Positions 6,757 through 9,182 of a DNA stretch of 9,182 nt are shown piece by piece (within the stretch, counting starts at the first letter, position 1; each line of letters starts with the position of its first letter). The notes beneath the pieces are model-generated. The model was not told the origin of the DNA. It ran no database searches and saw nothing but the letters and a program-made list of their open reading frames with translations. Source of the DNA: Armatimonadota bacterium (GTDB taxonomy: Bacteria > Vulcanimicrobiota > JACPDS01). The DNA is taken from assembly GCA_016183885.1 (NCBI GenBank), contig JACPDS010000010.1:1563-10744 (forward strand), given 5' to 3'. A program made the position numbers and the translations under genes.

Positions 6757-7448
6757 TTAATGTCTTAGCTTGCATTCAAGCTCGAATGGGATCAAAAAGA
6801 TTTCCCGGAAAAGTGATGGCTTTAATTTCAGGAAAACCTTTAATTGCGCATATTATTCAAAGATTAAAAAAATCCAGAGAAATTGAAAAAATTGTTTTAG
6901 CCGCCTCTGAAATGAAAGAAAATGATATTTTAGAAGAAATTGCTAAAAAAGAAAAGATTGATATATTTCGAGGAAGGGAGAATAATGTTTTAGAGCGTTT
7001 TTATGGAGTTATAAAAAAATATAATCCCCGACATATTGTGAGGATTTGCGCCGATAATCCTTTAATTGACGCAGGAGAAATAGATAAAATTATTCATCAT
7101 CATATCAAGAGTAAAGCAGATTATTCATTTAATCATATCCCGGCTATGAATAATAATTATCCGGATGGTTTGGGGGCGGAAATTTTTAAGAGTAATATAA
7201 TTTCAGAAATTTATAAAAAAACTAAAATTAAAAGACATTTAGAGCATATTAATGAATATATTTGGGATAATTTAAAAAAATTTCATGTCGAAACTTTAAA
7301 AGCTCCTTCCGAAATAGCTTATCCTGAAATTAAGTTAGATGTTGATACTAAAAAAGATTTAAACTTTATAAGAGATATTTATAAAAATTTATATAAAGGG
7401 AAATATTTTGGAGGAAAAAGGATAATAAATTATTTAAAAAGCAAATAA
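6747..7448 (+). CDS. SpsF/NeuA-like cytidylyltransferase (intact active site)
   Basis: 233 residues, the usual length for a single-domain CMP-sugar synthetase-like nucleotidyltransferase. It is expected to couple CTP to a sugar acid (Kdo- or nonulosonate-like) or related substrate, releasing diphosphate, in the cytoplasm. Features: the nucleotide-binding loop CIQARMGSKRFPGKVM (9-24) with Arg13, Arg18 and Lys22; CADNPLID (101-108), where Asp103 should bind metal; YPDGLGAEIF (138-147); KRHLEHINEYIW (162-173), a variant of the REHVTxYI stretch; and KLDVDTKKDL (196-205), with Asp200 the second metal ligand. The start is GTG, overlapping the deacetylase by 10 nt. The intact loop begins at residue 9, so no later start is possible. 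It is the active paralogue of the N-terminal domain of the fusion at 3361-5064. No NeuB/SpsE-type synthase is in the window, so the sugar acid source is not shown. Confidence 0.92.
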   Translation: MEIINVLACIQARMGSKRFPGKVMALISGKPLIAHIIQRLKKSREIEKIVLAASEMKENDILEEIAKKEKIDIFRGRENNVLERFYGVIKKYNPRHIVRICADNPLIDAGEIDKIIHHHIKSKADYSFNHIPAMNNNYPDGLGAEIFKSNIISEIYKKTKIKRHLEHINEYIWDNLKKFHVETLKAPSEIAYPEIKLDVDTKKDLNFIRDIYKNLYKGKYFGGKRIINYLKSK

Positions 7449-7450
7449 AA

Positions 7451-8491
7451 ATGAGAATAAATTATGATATTTTTTCGTTAAATTCAAAACTTGATGATAT
7501 AAAGTATTTTTTAGCTCAAGGAAATATTTTAAGACATTTACTTGACCGCCTAAGATGGCATTATCATCCCCGCTTAAAATATGCGGGTCGTTTTCCCGAT
7601 CATTTAGATATTGAGATAACCAATGTTTGTCAATTAAAATGTCCTATGTGCGCTCAAAATGTTACTCATACAAAGAAAGGCTTTATGGATTTTAATCTTT
7701 ATAAAAAGATAATTGATGAGATAGCTGAATATAAAATATATTCTATAAAATTAAGCTGGCGGGGAGAAGTAATGCTCCATAAAGATTTGTTTAAGATGGC
7801 GCGTTATGCTAAAGAAAAGGGCATTAAAGAGGCAGCTTTTTTAACTAATTTAGAGAGATTTGATAAAGGAATGCTGGATGATTTATTAAATTCTGGCTTG
7901 ACATGGATGGCGGTTTCTGTAGATGGATTAAAAGAAACTTATGAAAAAATTAGGTATCCGGCTAAATTTGATGATTTAACCGAAAAATTAAAATTAATTA
8001 AAGCAGAAAAGCTTAAAAGAAAACAAAAATTGCCCTTAATAAGAATTCAAAGCATCTGGAGTGCTATTAAGAATAATCCCAAAGCTTTTAAAGATTATTT
8101 TAATAATTTAGCTGATAAAATAATGTTTATTTCTGACCAAGTAAGATCTTTAGAAGATCAGGAAAAGGAATTTATTCAGGATCCTGATTATATTTGTTCT
8201 TATTTATGGCAAAGATTAACTATTACTTGGGATGGGAAAGTTGTCCAATGTATTGATGATGAAAATGAACAAAATGTAATTGGCAATGTGAGAGAAAAAA
8301 GTTTATATGAAATTTGGCATAGTCATAAATTAAACGCTTTAAGAAAACTGCATAAAGAAAAGGAAAGATTATTAAATCCTGTTTGCAATAAATGCTGCGC
8401 AGGAGGCAGATTAATTTCCAAGAAAATAAAAGTAGGTTCGAATCTGCTGAAGGCTAATTTTTATGAAGATCAGGAAATAAAAATAAATTGA
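7451..8491 (+). CDS. Radical SAM enzyme with SPASM-like C-terminal cysteines
   Basis: 346 residues. After an N-terminal extension of about 50 residues, HLDIEITNVCQLKCPMC (51-67) gives the CX3CX2C cluster (Cys60, Cys64, Cys67) that binds the SAM-cleaving 4Fe-4S centre. SWRGEVMLH (102-110) stands in for the GGE motif, and VSVDGL (155-160) is the usual later strand. The tail has Cys249, Cys267, Cys312, Cys315 and Cys316, with the family-typical IGNVREKSLYEIW (277-289) between, which looks like a SPASM/twitch auxiliary cluster. Cys249 to Cys267 has the same 17-residue gap as Cys479 to Cys497 in the fusion protein. Homologues occur in many glycan loci without known chemistry; radical SAM sugar enzymes such as DesII act with DegT aminotransferases, so sugar deamination, epimerisation or deoxygenation is a possibility, not a conclusion. 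It starts 2 nt after the upstream stop, with no clear Shine-Dalgarno. Confidence 0.9.
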   Translation: MRINYDIFSLNSKLDDIKYFLAQGNILRHLLDRLRWHYHPRLKYAGRFPDHLDIEITNVCQLKCPMCAQNVTHTKKGFMDFNLYKKIIDEIAEYKIYSIKLSWRGEVMLHKDLFKMARYAKEKGIKEAAFLTNLERFDKGMLDDLLNSGLTWMAVSVDGLKETYEKIRYPAKFDDLTEKLKLIKAEKLKRKQKLPLIRIQSIWSAIKNNPKAFKDYFNNLADKIMFISDQVRSLEDQEKEFIQDPDYICSYLWQRLTITWDGKVVQCIDDENEQNVIGNVREKSLYEIWHSHKLNALRKLHKEKERLLNPVCNKCCAGGRLISKKIKVGSNLLKANFYEDQEIKIN

Positions 8492-8492
8492 G

Positions 8493-9182
8493 ATGAAAAT
8501 AGCTATTCAACAACCGGAATGTTTGCCATGGCCGGGCTTTTTTGATAAAATGGCTAATTGCGACGTCTTTGTTTTGCTGGATAATGTTCAATTTAAAAAA
8601 AGATATTTTGAAAATCGAAATAAAATAAGAACTAAAGATGGCTGGCAATGGATTACTATACCGGTAAAAGTAAAAGGAAAATATAAACAAAGAATTAACG
8701 AAGTTGAAATAGATAATAGTATAAATTGGCAAAAGAAAGTTTTAGGAACTTTAACTTATAATTATATAAAAGCTAAATATTATAATGAATATTTTGATAA
8801 TTTTGAAAAGATTATCTTAAAAAAATATGATAAATTAATTGATTTTAATTTAAATTTTATTAATTTATTTAAAGAGATTTTAAAAATTGAAACTAAAATA
8901 ATTTTAGCTTCGATTTTAAATATAAATGAAGAAGGCAGTGATTTAATTTTAAATATATCTGAAAAATTAGGAGCGGAAGTTTATATTTCCGGTCCTGATG
9001 GAGCAAAATATTTAAGAGAAGAAGAATTTAAAGAAAAAGGCATTAAAATTATTTATCATCATTATTTACATCCTGTATATAAACAAATTTATGAAACTTT
9101 TATAGAAGGTCTATCTATAATAGATTTAATTTTTAATTGCGGAGCGGAAAGTTTAAAAATATTAAAAAATGAAAATAAAAAT
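8493..9182 (+). CDS. WbqC-family protein, 3' end cut by the window
   Basis: The ATG at 8493 comes one base after the stop of the radical SAM gene, and the frame stays open for 230 codons to the window end. Recognisable WbqC landmarks are QQPECLPWPGFFDKM (6-20), FVLLDNVQFKKRYF (26-39), NRNKIR (41-46), YISGPDGAKYL (164-174) and FIEGLSIIDLIFNCG (203-217). The last lies near the C-terminus of the family, so probably only a few residues are missing. WbqC proteins are recurrent in O-antigen and capsule loci, often beside DegT aminotransferases, but their biochemical role is not settled to my knowledge; a role in modifying an amino sugar is an inference from context. No signal peptide or membrane segment is seen. 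No usable Shine-Dalgarno is visible, which points to coupling with the upstream gene. Confidence 0.88.
   Translation, partial: MKIAIQQPECLPWPGFFDKMANCDVFVLLDNVQFKKRYFENRNKIRTKDGWQWITIPVKVKGKYKQRINEVEIDNSINWQKKVLGTLTYNYIKAKYYNEYFDNFEKIILKKYDKLIDFNLNFINLFKEILKIETKIILASILNINEEGSDLILNISEKLGAEVYISGPDGAKYLREEEFKEKGIKIIYHHYLHPVYKQIYETFIEGLSIIDLIFNCGAESLKILKNENKN

Larger units (their letters stand above)
1..9182 (+). other. Single polysaccharide biosynthesis operon running through the whole window
   Basis: All nine genes point the same way. Consecutive junctions are 0, 2, 34, 7, -4, -10, 2 and 1 nt. No hairpin-plus-T-run terminator and no convincing promoter was seen inside. The order is transferase, transferase, ligase/polymerase, then six sugar-tailoring genes. 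Both ends of the operon lie outside the window. Confidence 0.75.

Noticed and set aside
6091..8491. Alternative genetic code with TGA as Gly or Trp
   Set aside because: TGA ends two genes exactly at expected family lengths and at coupled junctions (6092-6094 and 8489-8491), and no in-frame TGA interrupts any gene.
8454..8732. Minus-strand 92-codon open frame
   Set aside because: It lies antisense to the end of the radical SAM gene and the start of the WbqC gene, both well supported by family motifs. Its product is low-complexity, rich in Phe, Ser, Ile and Tyr, as expected for the complement of AT-rich coding sequence.

Overview
The window is a compact, AT-rich (about 30% G+C by eye) stretch of a polysaccharide or glycoconjugate biosynthesis locus. 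All nine genes lie on the + strand with junctions of 34, 7, 2, 2, 1 and 0 nt and two overlaps (4 and 10 nt), so they read as one operon that continues past both ends. TGA works as a stop (genes ending at 6094 and 8491) and Trp is TGG, so the code is the standard bacterial/archaeal one. Strong Shine-Dalgarno sequences are rare; many starts probably depend on translational coupling. The source is probably an uncultivated AT-rich bacterium. The gene mix recalls Patescibacteria or Omnitrophota surface-glycan loci, but the sequence alone does not fix the lineage and an archaeon is not excluded.

Region 1 (1-3326) is assembly of the glycan. It holds the 3' part of a GT4 glycosyltransferase with altered donor-site residues, a complete and canonical GT4 glycosyltransferase carrying an eight-G tract, and a polytopic O-antigen ligase/polymerase (Wzy_C type).

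Region 2 (3361-9182) makes or tailors an unusual sugar or other small building block. In order it holds: a fusion of a degenerate cytidylyltransferase-like domain to a radical SAM/SPASM-like enzyme; a DegT/DnrJ/EryC1/StrS PLP aminotransferase; a PIG-L/LmbE deacetylase; an intact SpsF/NeuA-like cytidylyltransferase; a second radical SAM enzyme with a SPASM-like tail; and a WbqC-family protein that runs off the window end.

Read together, region 2 could activate a sugar acid or related molecule with CMP, install or expose an amino group (DegT, PIG-L), and carry out radical chemistry such as deoxygenation, epimerisation or deamination. Region 1 would then polymerise or transfer the product. The most striking item is the fusion protein at 3361-5064: its N-terminal domain is a clear relative of the intact cytidylyltransferase at 6747-7448 but has lost most residues of the nucleotide-binding loop and both metal-binding aspartates. 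It looks like a pseudo-nucleotidyltransferase used as a recognition or scaffold module for a radical SAM enzyme. No RNA genes, CRISPR arrays, mobile elements or convincing promoters or terminators were seen, and no gene-free stretch exceeds 34 nt.
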